From assembly GCF_018294505.1 (NCBI RefSeq), contig NC_057808.1:223527325-223591324 (forward strand): a DNA stretch of 64,000 nucleotides. Reading direction: 5' to 3'. This DNA comes from Triticum aestivum. Lineage: Eukaryota > Streptophyta > Magnoliopsida > Poales > Poaceae. The notes beneath the pieces were generated by a model that saw only the letters and a program-made list of their open reading frames with translations, was not told the origin of the DNA and ran no database searches. The position numbers and the translations under genes are program-made. Each line of letters starts with the position of its first letter. Within the stretch, counting starts at the first letter, position 1. This document shows, piece by piece, positions 24,045-35,519 of this stretch.

Positions 24045-24524
24045 TGAGGGAGTCCTGGACTAAGGGGTCCTCGGACGTCCGGCCTGTTATCCATGGGCCG
24101 GACTGATGGGCTGTGAAGACATGAAGACCGAAGACCATACTCGTATCCGGATTGGACTCTACTTGGCGTGGAAGGCAAGCTAGGTGACCACAATGAAGAT
24201 TCCTTCTTATGTAACCGACTCCATGTAAACCCTAGATCCCCCCCGGTGTCTATATAAACCGGAGAGCATAGTCCGGATCGGGGATATTCATTACCATATA
24301 CACATAGGCTAGACTTCTAGGGTTTAGCCATTACGATCTCGTGGTAGATCAACTCTTGTAATACTCATATTCATCAAGATCAATCAAGCAGGAAGTAGGG
24401 TATTACCTCCACAGAGAGGGCCCGAACCTGGGTAAACACCGTGTCCCCCGTCTCCTGTTACCATCGATCCTAGACGCACAGTTCAGAACCCCCTACACGA
24501 GATCCGCCGATTTTGACACCGACA
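24045..24524 (+). repeat. R3 5' LTR
   Basis: TATA box TATATAAACC at 24251-24260. The LTR end is followed directly by the primer-binding region at 24525. Confidence 0.93.
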
Positions 24525-24550
24525 TTGGTGCTTTCATTGAGAGTTCCACT

Positions 24551-26965
24551 GTGCCGTCGTCAACAGGTTTGATGGCCCCTTCAATCGTCGATGATGACGC
24601 CGTCCAGGGAGAAACCTTTCTCCCCGGACAGATCTTCGTGTTCGGCGGCTTCGTACTGCGGGCCAACTTGCTTGGCCATCTGGAGCAGATCGACAGCTAC
24701 GCCCCTGGCCATCAGGTCAGATTCAGAAGCTTGAACTACGTTGCAGACATCCGTGGAGACTTGATCTTAGACGGATTTGAGACCGCGGCAATCGCTCCCC
24801 GCCGCCTAGATGGACATGGCTTAAACCTGTGATCGGGCCGCATCCAGGAGAGAGCTCCTGCAACAACTCTGGCCTTAGATCCGGAGCAGATCAAGTCCCC
24901 CGAAGATGGGAAGCTCAACCCCATCGCGGGGGCTACCGATTCTGCGGCGTTGGAGCCGCTCGCAGATTCTGCTGTGTACGGCATCTGCATCAACGGAACC
25001 CCGGACTCTTCTCCGGTGTCGAGTTCCAAACCCTGCGAGCCCGTGGATACCAAACTCGATCGGTTATCAATCTTCAAGTTCAGCGCTGCAGATATCTTCC
25101 AACACTCGCCTATGGGTGACCTACTAAACTCATTAAAAAATCTATCCCTGGCAGATCGCTCGTCGACGAACTATGTTTGGTTCGAACTCGCGGTGGATGA
25201 TGGAGAAATTTGCTTCCCACCCGCCACCCACTTTATAGCCACCGTCGAGGACCCAACCAACACACCTGACCCCCGCTTTGAAGACATCGCCGGTATGGAC
25301 GACGATGAGGGGCAGGGCTAGAGCCTCCTACCCGCTAGACACGGGATGGCCACTTCCTGGTATGACGTGTGTATGATAGACACACCCGACGACGCTCTCG
25401 ACGATGACAAGGAGGATCCAGTCGCGAATAAACCTCTTGGTACACAGTCCAAACACCAGCGCCCACGGCGCCGCTTCAAGCCACATCGCCCAAGAGAAAA
25501 CACTGCTAGCACCAGGAAAGATAACACTCCGAACAATGAAGACCCTGTTGAGGTAGAATCCGAAAAGGAGGAACAGGAAAGTGGGCAAGACAGCCCTGAT
25601 GAACAGGCCACATATGGAGACTCGGAGGACAGCAATTATCTCGCACCCTCCAAGGAAGAGGAGTTCCTCAACAACGAGGATTTTATCGTGCCTAAGGAAC
25701 CTCTCGAGCAGGAGTGTTTCAAACGCCGGCTTATAGCCACTACAAGGAGCCTAAGGAAGAAGTTGCTGCAACTTCAAACAAGCCAAGATTTGCTCAATGA
25801 TAGATGGACCGAGGTCTTGGCCGCCGAGGAATACGGCCTTAGTAGCCCAGACAAAAGCCACCCAAAGGGTAGGTGGTTCCCTCAATACGATGGCAGGGTG
25901 CTGGAGCCCACACCACCATCGAACAATGCGGTGGGCCGGCCACAGTTCGGTCCAGACAAAGCGGCAGCCCAAACAGAGCAACATACCAACCCATCCGGCC
26001 ATCAAATCAAGAGTAAAACAGCTCGAGGGAACACCCGCGACATCAACCGAGACTCGGAAGATAAAGCAGGGCGCACAAGATCGATGTACAGATCACGGAG
26101 ATACACCCCGACCGACTATGGCGGTCACTCATTCGGACACTACAGAGCCAACCACGCCCGGTCTGAACTCCGTAAGCGGAGTCCGCCGGAGGTGCTTCAT
26201 AGTGTGGCCCAACATAGAGGAGCCGCACACCCTCTCTGCTTCACCGACGAGGTAATGGAGCATGAATTCCCAGACGGGTTCAGACCCATTAACATCGAAT
26301 CATACGACGGACCAACAGATCCCACGGTATGGATCGAGGATTACCTCCTCCATATTCACATGGCTCGCGGAGACGACCTTCATGCCATCAAATACATACG
26401 TCTCAAGCTTAAGAGGCTAGCTCGCTACTGGCTAAACAGTTTACCAGAAAATTCTATTGGTAGCTGGGAAGACTTGGAAGACACCTTTCGAGACAACTTC
26501 CAAGGAACATATGTCCGGCCTCTAGATGCCGATGACTTAAGTCACATTGTCCAGCAACTCGGCGAGTCAGTCAGGGAGTTCTGGACTAGGTTCTTAATCA
26601 AAAAGAACGAAATGGTCGACTGTCCGGACGCAGAAGCCCTCGCAGCCTTCAAACACGGCGTCCGGGATGAATGGCTAGCACGTCACCTCGGTCAGGAAGG
26701 ACCCAAGTCCATGACAGCCCTTACCGCTCTAATGACTCGCTTTTTTGCGGGAGAAGACAACTGGCTCGCTCGTAAAAGCAATAATGCCAGTGACCCGGGC
26801 ACTTCCGAAATTCGAGACGGCAACGGCAAGCCACGACAAACTGAACATAACAGCCGCAGCACAACGGCGAACGCCGGATTTCACAATCCGAGGCCCGGTC
26901 AACGGAAGAAGCCACTAAAGGCAAACCAGGATGGACCATCCACCCTTGACAGGATATTGGACTGA
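24551..26965 (+). pseudogene. gag: R3 gag polyprotein, N-terminal part broken
   Basis: The start at 24551 (MPS..., with a second ATG at 24571) runs to a TGA at 24830. A shifted frame (24950-25321) and then a 539-codon frame (25346-26965) follow. The long frame holds an acidic linker, a basic coiled-coil-like segment (PLEQECFKRRLIATTRSLRK) and the gag core at about residues 315-460 (WLNSLPENSIGSWEDLED, HGVRDEWLARHLGQ). It ends at a TGA where R1 continues into CQIH, so it is truncated by one stop. Beyond 26965 a decayed tail (to ~27170) matches R1's C-terminus. Sense transcription would start in the 5' LTR. Compared with R1 the core is better preserved. Confidence 0.85.
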
Positions 26966-28372
26966 CCTTGTCAGATTCACTGTCACCCTGTAGGCCAGCT
27001 AGTCATACCAACAGAAACTGTTGGGTCCTTAAGCAGGCAGGAAAACTCAACGCCGATCACAAGGGAAGGAGGCCACCAGGCGATAGAGACGACGGATCGG
27101 CTCGCCAGCCGAACACCAGGGGCCAGAAACACTTTCCCTCCGAAGTTCGTCCACTCCCAGAACGGAAATAGCAGTTCGGCTTCCGCCGCCCACTCACCGT
27201 ACTGGCAAAATTCACACCACGCATACATCACTATGCACTCAAGATACCATGGGCATCGGCGGAAGCACAAGGCCCCGTAACGTTCTTATCCGTCTTTCCT
27301 AGTTTTCTGTATCATTTCTTAAAAACAGGTGACCATCAGGATAGCATCTACATCGGACTCTCTCGAAGTTCGGATCCGCATACTCACCTACGGGGCTACT
27401 CCCGTTAAGGATTCCCCCCCCCTCGAGGACGGGCGGCGCAGACGTGCGACAGGAGGTCCAAAATAAGCTTTTGTAGACCGCACTCTTTCTTTTGAGCCTG
27501 TACCATGCCCTTCTCCTCTGTTCCAACCCCGAGCATGTCAAATAGCTAGGTCGTGGCTTTTCTTCTTTATATATATTTATCATTGGCATATTGCTCCACT
27601 CCCAGTAAACTTTATCCGAACTAATCTTTCATGCTCTTTCTATAATGAGTCCGACCATAACGGCTGCCTTACAAGACGCACCTCGGCATAACTTGCCAGG
27701 GGCCCCATATGGGAACAAACGAGTCGCCAGTAAAAGACCGAACAACTCTATAGCGTACTTTGGCGTCGCAAGTTTGGCCTTATATGCATCAGCTCCGAAT
27801 CATTGTCTTTGGTCAATAATTGGGTTGCCCGGCTCCTGTGCTTGCTACCCTACGTTCCGCTCTATCGGCTAGGGTAGTAAAGGGAGAACTACTACGATTG
27901 TGCCCTGGCCTAGACCGGATGAGCACCTCAGTAGAGAAAGTCAAAAACTGACTGTCATGATGCGGCGAGAGCTGGTTAACCACTTGATGATTTATTCGAA
28001 TCTTTAGTGATTCTCCGTGTCACATGAGGGATCTTTTTTAGATCAACATATGTAAGGCACTATGCGCCGTATACATACCAGGGGCTATGTTGTAGCCCCA
28101 CCATAAAACTCCTATGGCTAAGTGAAAGTGTTAACGCCCTATAGTCCAGTTGCCTGGTTCGCCGCATTATCACCTCCTTTATGGACCAAGACGTTGGATA
28201 AAGAGTGATTAAATGCTTTTCCGAACACCCCCGTACTTCCTACGAGGGGGCTGAATCCGACGACTGGAAAACTTTCAGATTATACTAAAACGGCCACAGA
28301 GGAGGAATTCAAGGTTTTGAGAAAAATATAAATAGATTAACTATAAAGTTGTCTGTTACATCATTATATAAA
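26966..28372 (+). other. R3 internal non-coding stretch
   Basis: It holds the decayed gag tail, then sequence collinear with 6163-7597 of R1. No protease, RT or integrase motif is visible. A run of C lies at 27415-27422. Confidence 0.6.
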
Positions 28373-31300
28373 TCACTCGAACATTATATCTTTCGAGCAT
28401 TGACCCTCTATCAAGCGGGCGGCATCTAAGACGTCTTCAAAATAGTGCTCCGGCTCATTACGGTCCTGGCCCTTGGGTGGACTCCTCACCGCAACATCAA
28501 TGCCCTTCATCTTTCCCCAAAATGTTTTGACTCGGGCAAAGGCCATCCGTGCACCTTCAATGCACGCCGACCGCTTCACAGCGTCGATATGTGGCACCGC
28601 GTCAACAAGCCGCCGCACCAGGCCAAAATAACTACTCGGAATAGGCTCACTTGGCCACAACCGGATTATGACGTTCTTCATGGCGTCGCCGGATATCCTA
28701 TGAAGCTCGGCCCACTGGGACATCTGTTCATTGAGCAACAGAGGGCGCTTCGACGCGCCGAACTGTGACCAGAAAAGCTTCTCCGTTGCATACCCCTCTT
28801 GTGCGCGGTAAAATTGCGCCGCATCGGAAGAACTCTTCGGCACGTCCAAAAATTCAGCCGGAGAACTCTAGACCTGGTTCAGCTGAGCATAGTCCGGATC
28901 GCCAAACTTGGTCTGAAGTAAAAAGGGCTTACCGGCCGCTATCTCCTTAGCCTGCCGAATCTCTTCACGAGCTGCCCTAGATTCAGACCGAGCTTCACTC
29001 GCCTCTCGTACGGCCTTATCAAGCTCAGCCATTTTGGCTTTCTTCTCCTTCTCAAGGAATTCACAGCGGATGGCAGTATTCTTCAATTCAAGTGCCAGTG
29101 CGGATATCTTTTCCTCACTTTGGCGCCGAGCTGCTTGTTCGGCTCTTAGATCCGCTGATGCCTCCGCGACAGCCGCATTGCTACGCCGGGCCTGCTCCTT
29201 GGCCCGGGCTAGCTCCGCCCGAAGATCTTCAACGGCGGCAGCACCATCTGCAATCATGCACATTTCATATAAACCCTTTTCAGCGTCAGGCCTAAATTAC
29301 AAGCACATTGGTGTAAGGAATGCTCGACATATATAACTTGCGAGTCGTCAAGACGCCTGTTGATCAATGCAACGCCATCTTCCGCAATATCCAGCTTTCG
29401 CTGCAGTTCGGCCACTTCCGTATTTCGGGTAGCCGCAGGAGGGGAGGCAGCATGTACTCCAAGTTAAATCAAGGTTAGCAACTGAGCATATCTTTTTGAT
29501 CCTCCGATCGCTTCCGTCGGAAGGCAATCCAAGTCTCAGGGGCTACGGCATATATAACAGGTGCATTCTGTCAATATTATTCAATTGGCAAAACTACATC
29601 ACAAACCTCAAAACCCCTTAGGAGGCTTGTGAAGGCCTCGTTCAACCCGCTCTTCGCGGATAGAACCTTTTCGACCACCGTAGCCATCAAGGCACGGTGT
29701 TCCTCCGAAACAGACGCTCGTCGCAGCATGCCCATCAGCATATCCGGCACTTCTGGGTCTTTGGAAGCCGCCGCCGGAGTATGGTATTCCTTTGAAGGAA
29801 TCCGTCCACTCGCCCCCAGGATCATCTCCTACTCTAAACCGGATAGGGCGGGGCCGCCATGCTTGATTCCCGAACCCTGAGGGACAAAGGCACCACCTTC
29901 GGGCAATGCCCTCTTCGTTTCATGCACTGCTTGTTGACCGGGAGGAGCCCCCCGGGATGATACCTCAGAATCATCCGCCCTGTTGGGCGAGGGGGCCGGG
30001 GAGGGCGTATCACTCTCCATCATCTCTGGAAGAAGGTCTCCCGAAGATGAGGATGATTGGGAAACACCAGGCGTTAACCTGCGAAGACATACGTATGTCG
30101 GAAGATTACTTCAGTAATAAGAAAGGAAGGGGGTATGATTAAAGTACCCTGCTGCACTTATGGTTTGGCCAGAGGTTTATCCTCATCACAAAGATCCACG
30201 TCAACATCACTTGCCCGGCCCAAGCCGCCCGTCGATGGCGTTTTCGCTTTCTTGGAAAGTTTCCCCTCCTGACCTTCAGAAGCGACCCTCTTCCTACCAC
30301 GGTGGGCTTCCTCTGCACCTTTACCCTCCTCCGCAGACACCTGGCACGGTGTCGGAGTCAGCATCCTCGTTAGTAGGGCGTTCACAGACTCTTCGGGAAG
30401 GGGCGCCAGACACCAGATCAACACCGCTTTCTTTATCCAGTCCTGTGAAGGGACGGGTGGTTCAATATCTTACCAAGAGATACTCGAATGAAGGGTGTGC
30501 GGAGATCGAATACTCACCGCGGTGTCCGGATGATTGCAGTCGAGGCCAACATCTTCGGTGGTGTCCGGCCATTGCTCTCATTCCCCGAAGTATAATTTCC
30601 ACATTCCCTCGTGCGTAGTGCTGAGGAAGTGCTGAAGAGTCCGCCGTCCTTCGGGATTAAACTCCCACATACGGAGAGGCCGCCGCTGACATGGCAGGGT
30701 CCGGCGGACTAGCATTACTTGAACGATGTTCACGAGATCAATGCCCTTCTCGGTAAGGCTTCGGATGCGACTTTGCAAAGTCTGCATCTCATTGACGGAT
30801 CCCCAGTCCAATCCTTTATTGATCCATGAAGCGAGCTGAGTTGGAGGGCCAGGTCGGAACGTAGGTGTGGCCACCCACTTGGAGCCCTGCGGCTCGTTGA
30901 TATAAAACCACCCCTGCTGCCATAGGTCGGAAGATTTGGCGAAAGATCCTTCGGGCCAAACCGCGCCGGCCAGCTTGCCTATTATGACGCTGCCGCACTC
31001 CGCCTGCTCCTCCTCTGCCACTTTCGGCCTCACGTCAAAGGTCTTGAGCCACAAACCAAAGTGCGGAGGAGTCCAGAGGAAGGCCTCACACGTGACGATA
31101 AATGACGAGATGAGGAGAATAGAATCCGGGGCCAGATCGTGAAAATCTAGCCCATAGTAGAACCTAAGCCCCTGGACGAAGGGGTTAAGCGCGAACCCTA
31201 GCCCATGAAGGAAGTGGGATACGAATACTACTCTCTCGCCAGATCTGGGGGTTGGTATAACTTGCCCCTGTGCTGGAAGCCGATGAAGGATTTCCAGGGT

Positions 31301-31387
31301 CAGGTACCTCACTGCACGGAGCTTCACGATATCCTCCTCCATGACAGAAGAAGCCACCCACTGGCCCTAACGGTTGGATCCAGACAT
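28373..31387 (-). pseudogene. R3 antisense gene: five-exon 'putative gypsy type transposon' (PF04195-like) protein
   Basis: Start ATG is at 31387-31385, exon 1 ends at 30518 before GTGAG, exon 2 starts at 30442 after CACAG, exon 3 is 30078-29607 (472 bp, the same length as in R1), exon 4 ~29440-29340, exon 5 29247-28373. Exon 1 gives the PF04195-like domain; exons 2 and 3 give a charged, low-complexity linker with nuclear-signal-like clusters (RKRVAS, SKKAK); exon 5 gives a coiled coil and the conserved EHYFEDVL tail. In-frame stops: TAG at codon 7 (31369-31367), TGA at 30580-30578, one near 29828, and TAG at 28870-28868. The exon 2 donor reads ATAAGT. An internal ATG at 31342 bypasses the first stop. 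It is more complete than the R1 copy. Function unknown. Confidence 0.78.
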
Positions 31388-31484
31388 GATTGAGGCTAGT
31401 GGCGATTGGAACCCGAGGATTGGAACTTGGGGTGGCTGGTGTTGAGGAAGGAGCAAGCGCAAGGGAAGACGACAAGACTGGGTC

Positions 31485-31496
31485 TCTATATAAAGG
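31485..31496 (-). promoter_or_regulatory. TATA box of the R3 antisense gene
   Basis: The minus strand reads CTTTATATAGAGACC, about 100 bp before the ATG at 31387. The R1 gene has the same spacing, which supports a real promoter outside the LTR. Confidence 0.6.
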
Positions 31497-31904
31497 CCCC
31501 GAATACTGGGTGTCTCCCCCTGGGTCTCTAAACTTACCTATCATAAAGGAGTTGTACCCAGGGGACGGTTGGGTTACCCACGCCTGCCTTAATGAAGATC
31601 CCGTAAATAAGGGGACACGATCTCTGCTTTGACGAGACGTGCCAATAAACCGCGCCCCGAGACGTGGGGCGGCTCGCTAGCCAACGGTTGGAAATAGCAA
31701 CCGGGCGGGCATGATGCGATGTCATGAATCAACAAGTGGGGGTCGTGAGATATCGTATTCTCTATAATTATATACACAGGTCCGGATATATTTACTTCAT
31801 CCGAAGACTATTCTGGAGTTCGGAAGGAGGGAACCCACCTTGCAATGCCGAAGACGAATCTGCGCGCCGAATTCCACGTCATCGAAGCCAGGTTCAGGGG
31901 CTAG

Positions 31905-32384
31905 TGAGGGAGTCCTGGACTAAGGGGTCCTCGGATGTCCGGCCTGTTATCCATGGGACGGACTGATGGGCTGTGAAGACACGAAGACCGAAGACCATAC
32001 TCGTATCCGGATTGGACTCTACTTGGCGTGGAAGGCAAGCTAGGCGACCACAATGAAGATTCCTTCTTATGTAACCGACTCCATGTAAACCGTAGATCTC
32101 CCCCCCGGTGTCTATAAACCGGAGAGCATAGTCCGGATCGGGGACATTCATTACCATATACACATAGGCTAGACTTCTTGGGTTTAGCCATTACGATCTT
32201 GTGGTAGATCAACTCTTGTAATACTCATATTCATCAAGATCAATCAAGCAGGAAGTAGGGTATTACCTCCACAGAGAGGGCCCGAACCTGGGTAAACATC
32301 GTGTCCCCCGTCTCCTGTTACCATTGATCCTAGACGCACAGTTCAGAACCCCCTACCCGAGATCCGCCGGTTTTGACACCGACA
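31905..32384 (+). repeat. R3 3' LTR
   Basis: Same length as the 5' LTR. Its TATA region has lost two bases (TCTATAAACC) relative to the 5' copy. Confidence 0.93.
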
Positions 32385-32459
32385 GGCACAATATGGGCAT
32401 TCCGCTTCACCTTCTCCAGCAACCAGAATGTCTTTCGCCTCTCTCTTTACAATCTTTAG

Positions 32460-33300
32460 TACAACTGTGGTTCATCGTTCTTTACTTGGTGCTTCTGTAG
32501 TTCTTCAGTATATGTACTTGTGCATCGAATTATGCATTCATGGTTGAACCTATATTTATAATAAACATGGTTGGATATGAAATAAGTGATTGCCTACTTT
32601 CAAATTCAAAACATGTGATTTTTAAATTAGGGATTACACTGCACACGGTTTGCGAAAGCGAAACGTCTGCGATAGACGTGGAGATCAGAAACGTTTCTAG
32701 GATCCACTACGTGTGCGATAAATCTCCACCGCACACACGACATCCTCTTGAAAACTGTTTGCGTTAGGCCACCTTGCGCAAACGTCTACCACATAAAAAC
32801 TGTGTGTGATGGACAGCCTTTGCCACACCGTTTCTTCTACGCACCGTGTGTGATGCATTCAATAACGCAAACGATAAAATTGTTAATATTGTGTGCAATG
32901 GCAATGCTATCACAAACGATTTAACGGGGAAAATTGTGTGTGATGTACCTGTGAACGGAAACGTTTTCCTTGGAGCGACTGTGTGGGATGTACATACGAA
33001 CAGAAACGTTTAGCGGGGACTGACTGTGTGGGATGTACTTGTGACCGGAAACAATTTCGCCTGTATAATTGTATTGTTTTAGCTCTACTGTACGTATTAT
33101 CGTATTTGAGCGCTCGTCGGTCGCACACAACCTCATTTTGCCGAGCATGTGTGCCAGGAGGGCATATCCCCGACGGTTTTTGGGTCGTGTGGGAAGGACC
33201 CCCTATCGCCCACACTCACTTGGTGATGGTTCCATACGCCATCACGGAAACGGATTAAAAACCGTTTGTATAGCACCAACACGTACCAGTGACAATAACT
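32460..33300. repeat. 3' flank of the B3-like gene with repeated GTGTG(C/G)GATG motifs
   Basis: From 32636 the motif CGTGTGCGAT and variants recur about every 40-50 bp. Three clear ~48-bp units (32931-33060) have the form TGTGTGGGATGTAC followed by GAACGGAAACG(T). They resemble the motifs left of the gene at 21115-21370 and look like the subterminal repeats of a DNA transposon. No terminus was located. Confidence 0.6.
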
Positions 33301-33398
33301 CACTCGAAGGACAGAAGACCTAGGGTCACCTCTGGATAGCAACAGTCGGTCATTCACTCTGTCACCTTAAAGATCATTAAACGTGGGCGTTACCAGTA

Positions 33399-33677
33399 AT
33401 GTTCGTGTCATTATACTCTCATTGAACCCTTGCGTAACCGAGGGTTGCGAGGGGTCGGCGTACTCTATATGAGCCACCCTCCCCTCTTGCAAAAGGGTTC
33501 ACACCCCCTGTAACTCAACACTCCAATCAGCAAAGCCTCCGCGGCACCGAGACGTAGGGCTGTTACCTCCTCCGAGAGGGGCCTGAACTCGTAAACCCAA
33601 GTGTACAACCTCGCCGTAGCTAGGCACTACCCTCTCCTAGTACCCCCATCTCTACTGTCAGATCCGTTCCCACGACA
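33399..33677 (+). repeat. LTR 3' part of an older gypsy-type element
   Basis: Features typical of a Triticeae LTR: CTCTATATGAG TATA-like box (33459), a TTACCTCCTCCGAGAGGGGC segment and an end at ...CCCACGACA (33677). The LTR start is not certain and no partner LTR is visible. After it the sequence does not show a clear primer-binding site. Confidence 0.5.
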
Positions 33678-34502
33678 ATAAGCCCGTGGCGAGCGAAGGC
33701 GGTCTTCGGCGACCGCAGATACACTGTGTTGACAACCGGTCCAACTGCCCGCGTGTAATCATTGATGCCTTCAACTTGCCCTAGGTGGAGGACACCACCT
33801 TCAGCGCTAGAGCGGCACCCTTTCCCTTGTCGACGGGCTGGTAAGCCTTCCTCGGGTGATATTCTCTGGCCATTACTTTTTGAAGTGGTGGAAAGCTACG
33901 GTTCATGAGAGAAACGATGCCGCGATAAAGAACTTGGAATTGTGGGAGTTCTAGAGGGCTTGGAGCGCGAGGAAGAAGATGCCTGTGAGGGAAGTGAGAG
34001 CGTAGAGCTCTTCCTTGTATTGCCTCCTCCCTTTTATAGGGAGGGGCAAAACGGAGTGGCGACAGCTTAGTGTTGCCACACGGCAACAAATCTCTTCGCA
34101 TCCCCGCATTAAATGTTAGTGACGCACAGGGATCGAGGGGTTATCGTTAGTCCTTGTGCAGGGATCAAAGTGCATGTCCCTCTCGATGGGACATGGCCTT
34201 AGTGTCCCTAACCCACTCCCGCACGACATATTGACCGTCAGGTCAAGGCACACATGTGGCCTGGTGGGCCCATGGATAAGACCGAGCTCCTTAGTCAAAA
34301 CTGGGCAAGAGGACTTTCGAGATGCTACGTGAGAACTTGTCCGGCCCAATGATGAGCTGCGTGAGAAAACTTTTTGGCATGCAGTTCATTTTCCTCCTTC
34401 GGCATTTCCAAGATCAAGGTGGTTCACATCACCTCGGAAAGCCGCTCGGCAAATAGAGGTCGGTTGCATGATGGCACTATTCGAAAGACTTTTATTGAAC
34501 CT
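33678..34502 (-). other. Old gypsy internal remnant with a minus-strand TATA box
   Basis: A minus-strand CCTATAAAAGGGAGG (rc around 34030-34041) precedes an open frame (34101-33781) of 106 codons with no family match I recognise. The remnant is cut at 34502 by R4 and continues at 46171. Confidence 0.4.
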
Positions 34503-35419
34503 TGTCGGTGCAACAAACCATGGGTCTGTTGCCCAGACTGTGCACAGGCACAAGAGCAAGATTGAAGTACCGACCTAAGTCAGAGTTCAAAGAACCAAGA
34601 GATTCGAAGAACCAACATGTAGCTCAGAGAGATTAAGGCCAAGCCAGAGCAGCAGGGTATCTGCAAGAGAAGGCCTCCTTTGCCGGGCAAGCGAGCCCGG
34701 TAAGGAGTGAGGCCACCCCAAGAAGCAGGCGCCCGAGGCACCCCGACAGGGCCGGCCGGGGCTCGCGGAGGCAAAACCACCTCACCAACCTCTCCAGCGT
34801 GACCCACGTCGTCGATCAATGCAGTGTCAAGCCGCAAGGTGATTAAGTGGCAACCATTCGCCACATGGCAGCCATTTCCTACAGAAGAAACCCACAGATG
34901 ACACCCGTCCTGCGACGTGTCAAGAGAATAGGCGCGGAGCTGGCAAGATAGCCGGCAAGCCTTGCCGGGCAACCAGTGATGTGACACTACGCGGTGCATT
35001 TAATGCGCCATGTCAGCCTGCAGAGTTAGGTATGATAGCACTGTTTTCTATCATATCAGTGCATAATGACTACTTTGCCATTGTGGTGACCCTTTATCTA
35101 TAAAAGGAGGCCCATGGCACCCGTAGAAAGGGTTGGAAAGTTGATGAACCCAGGCCCCCATACGCGCGTAGTCACTACTGCCCTAAGGCAGCCCCTGCCG
35201 GGCAAGTGTACTATGCTTCACCACCTCCATTCCACCATCAATCCACCAAAGCAGGAGTAGGGTTTTATGCCTCACGGCGGCCCGAACCTGGGTAAATTTC
35301 TTGTGTGCTTTCTGTCGTGCTGTCGTACGCTGGTCTGCTCTTTGTGCAACGCGACGTCCCCCTGCCGAACCAGCAAGGGGCCTCCTGGTCCCATATGTGG
35401 CCGCGGATATCCCGCGACA
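34503..35419 (+). repeat. R4 5' LTR
   Basis: TATA box CTATAAAAGG at 35098-35107. The LTR ends GACA at 35419, followed by TCTT and the putative primer-binding site. Confidence 0.92.
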
Positions 35420-35519
35420 TCTTTGGCGTGCCGGCTAGGGGGATCGCTTGCGCGAACCTGAAAGCGTGTGCAGCCTGTCATCTTCATCACCATATTCATC
35501 TTTGACGACGCCATCGACC

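Larger units (their letters stand above)
24045..32384 (+). mobile_element. R3: non-autonomous gypsy LTR retrotransposon (Fatima-like), gag plus antisense gene
   Basis: LTRs of 480 bp (24045-24524, 31905-32384) begin TGAGGGAGTCC and end GACACCGACA. The target duplication GGCAC is perfect (24040-24044, 32385-32389). The primer-binding region TTGGTGCTTTCATTGAGAG follows the 5' LTR. The element has gag in sense, no pol, and a multi-exon antisense gene. It is the same type as R1 but in the opposite orientation. I count about 13 substitutions and a few indels between its LTRs (~2.7%), so it is younger than R1. Confidence 0.93.
21853..32459 (+). pseudogene. B3-like gene, three exons, last exon split by R3
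   Basis: Exons: 21853-22467, 23586-23751, 23851-24044 continuing at 32390-32459 (stop TAG 32457). The C-terminal part has a B3/DNA-binding-pseudobarrel pattern (ITRGWPRVV..LHMEEGTIWAFRF, then NVFRLSLYNL), which suggests DNA binding. The N-terminal 140 residues are not recognised. R3 sits inside this domain with GGCAC duplicated; ignoring R3 and one GGCAC, the frame runs straight on to the stop. Breaks: a one-base shift near 22265-22272, and an exon 2/3 junction off by one base if GT (23752) and AG (23850) are used. CGTGTGCGAT-type repeats on both sides suggest it may be cargo of a larger DNA transposon. B3 assignment is by pattern only. Confidence 0.6.
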
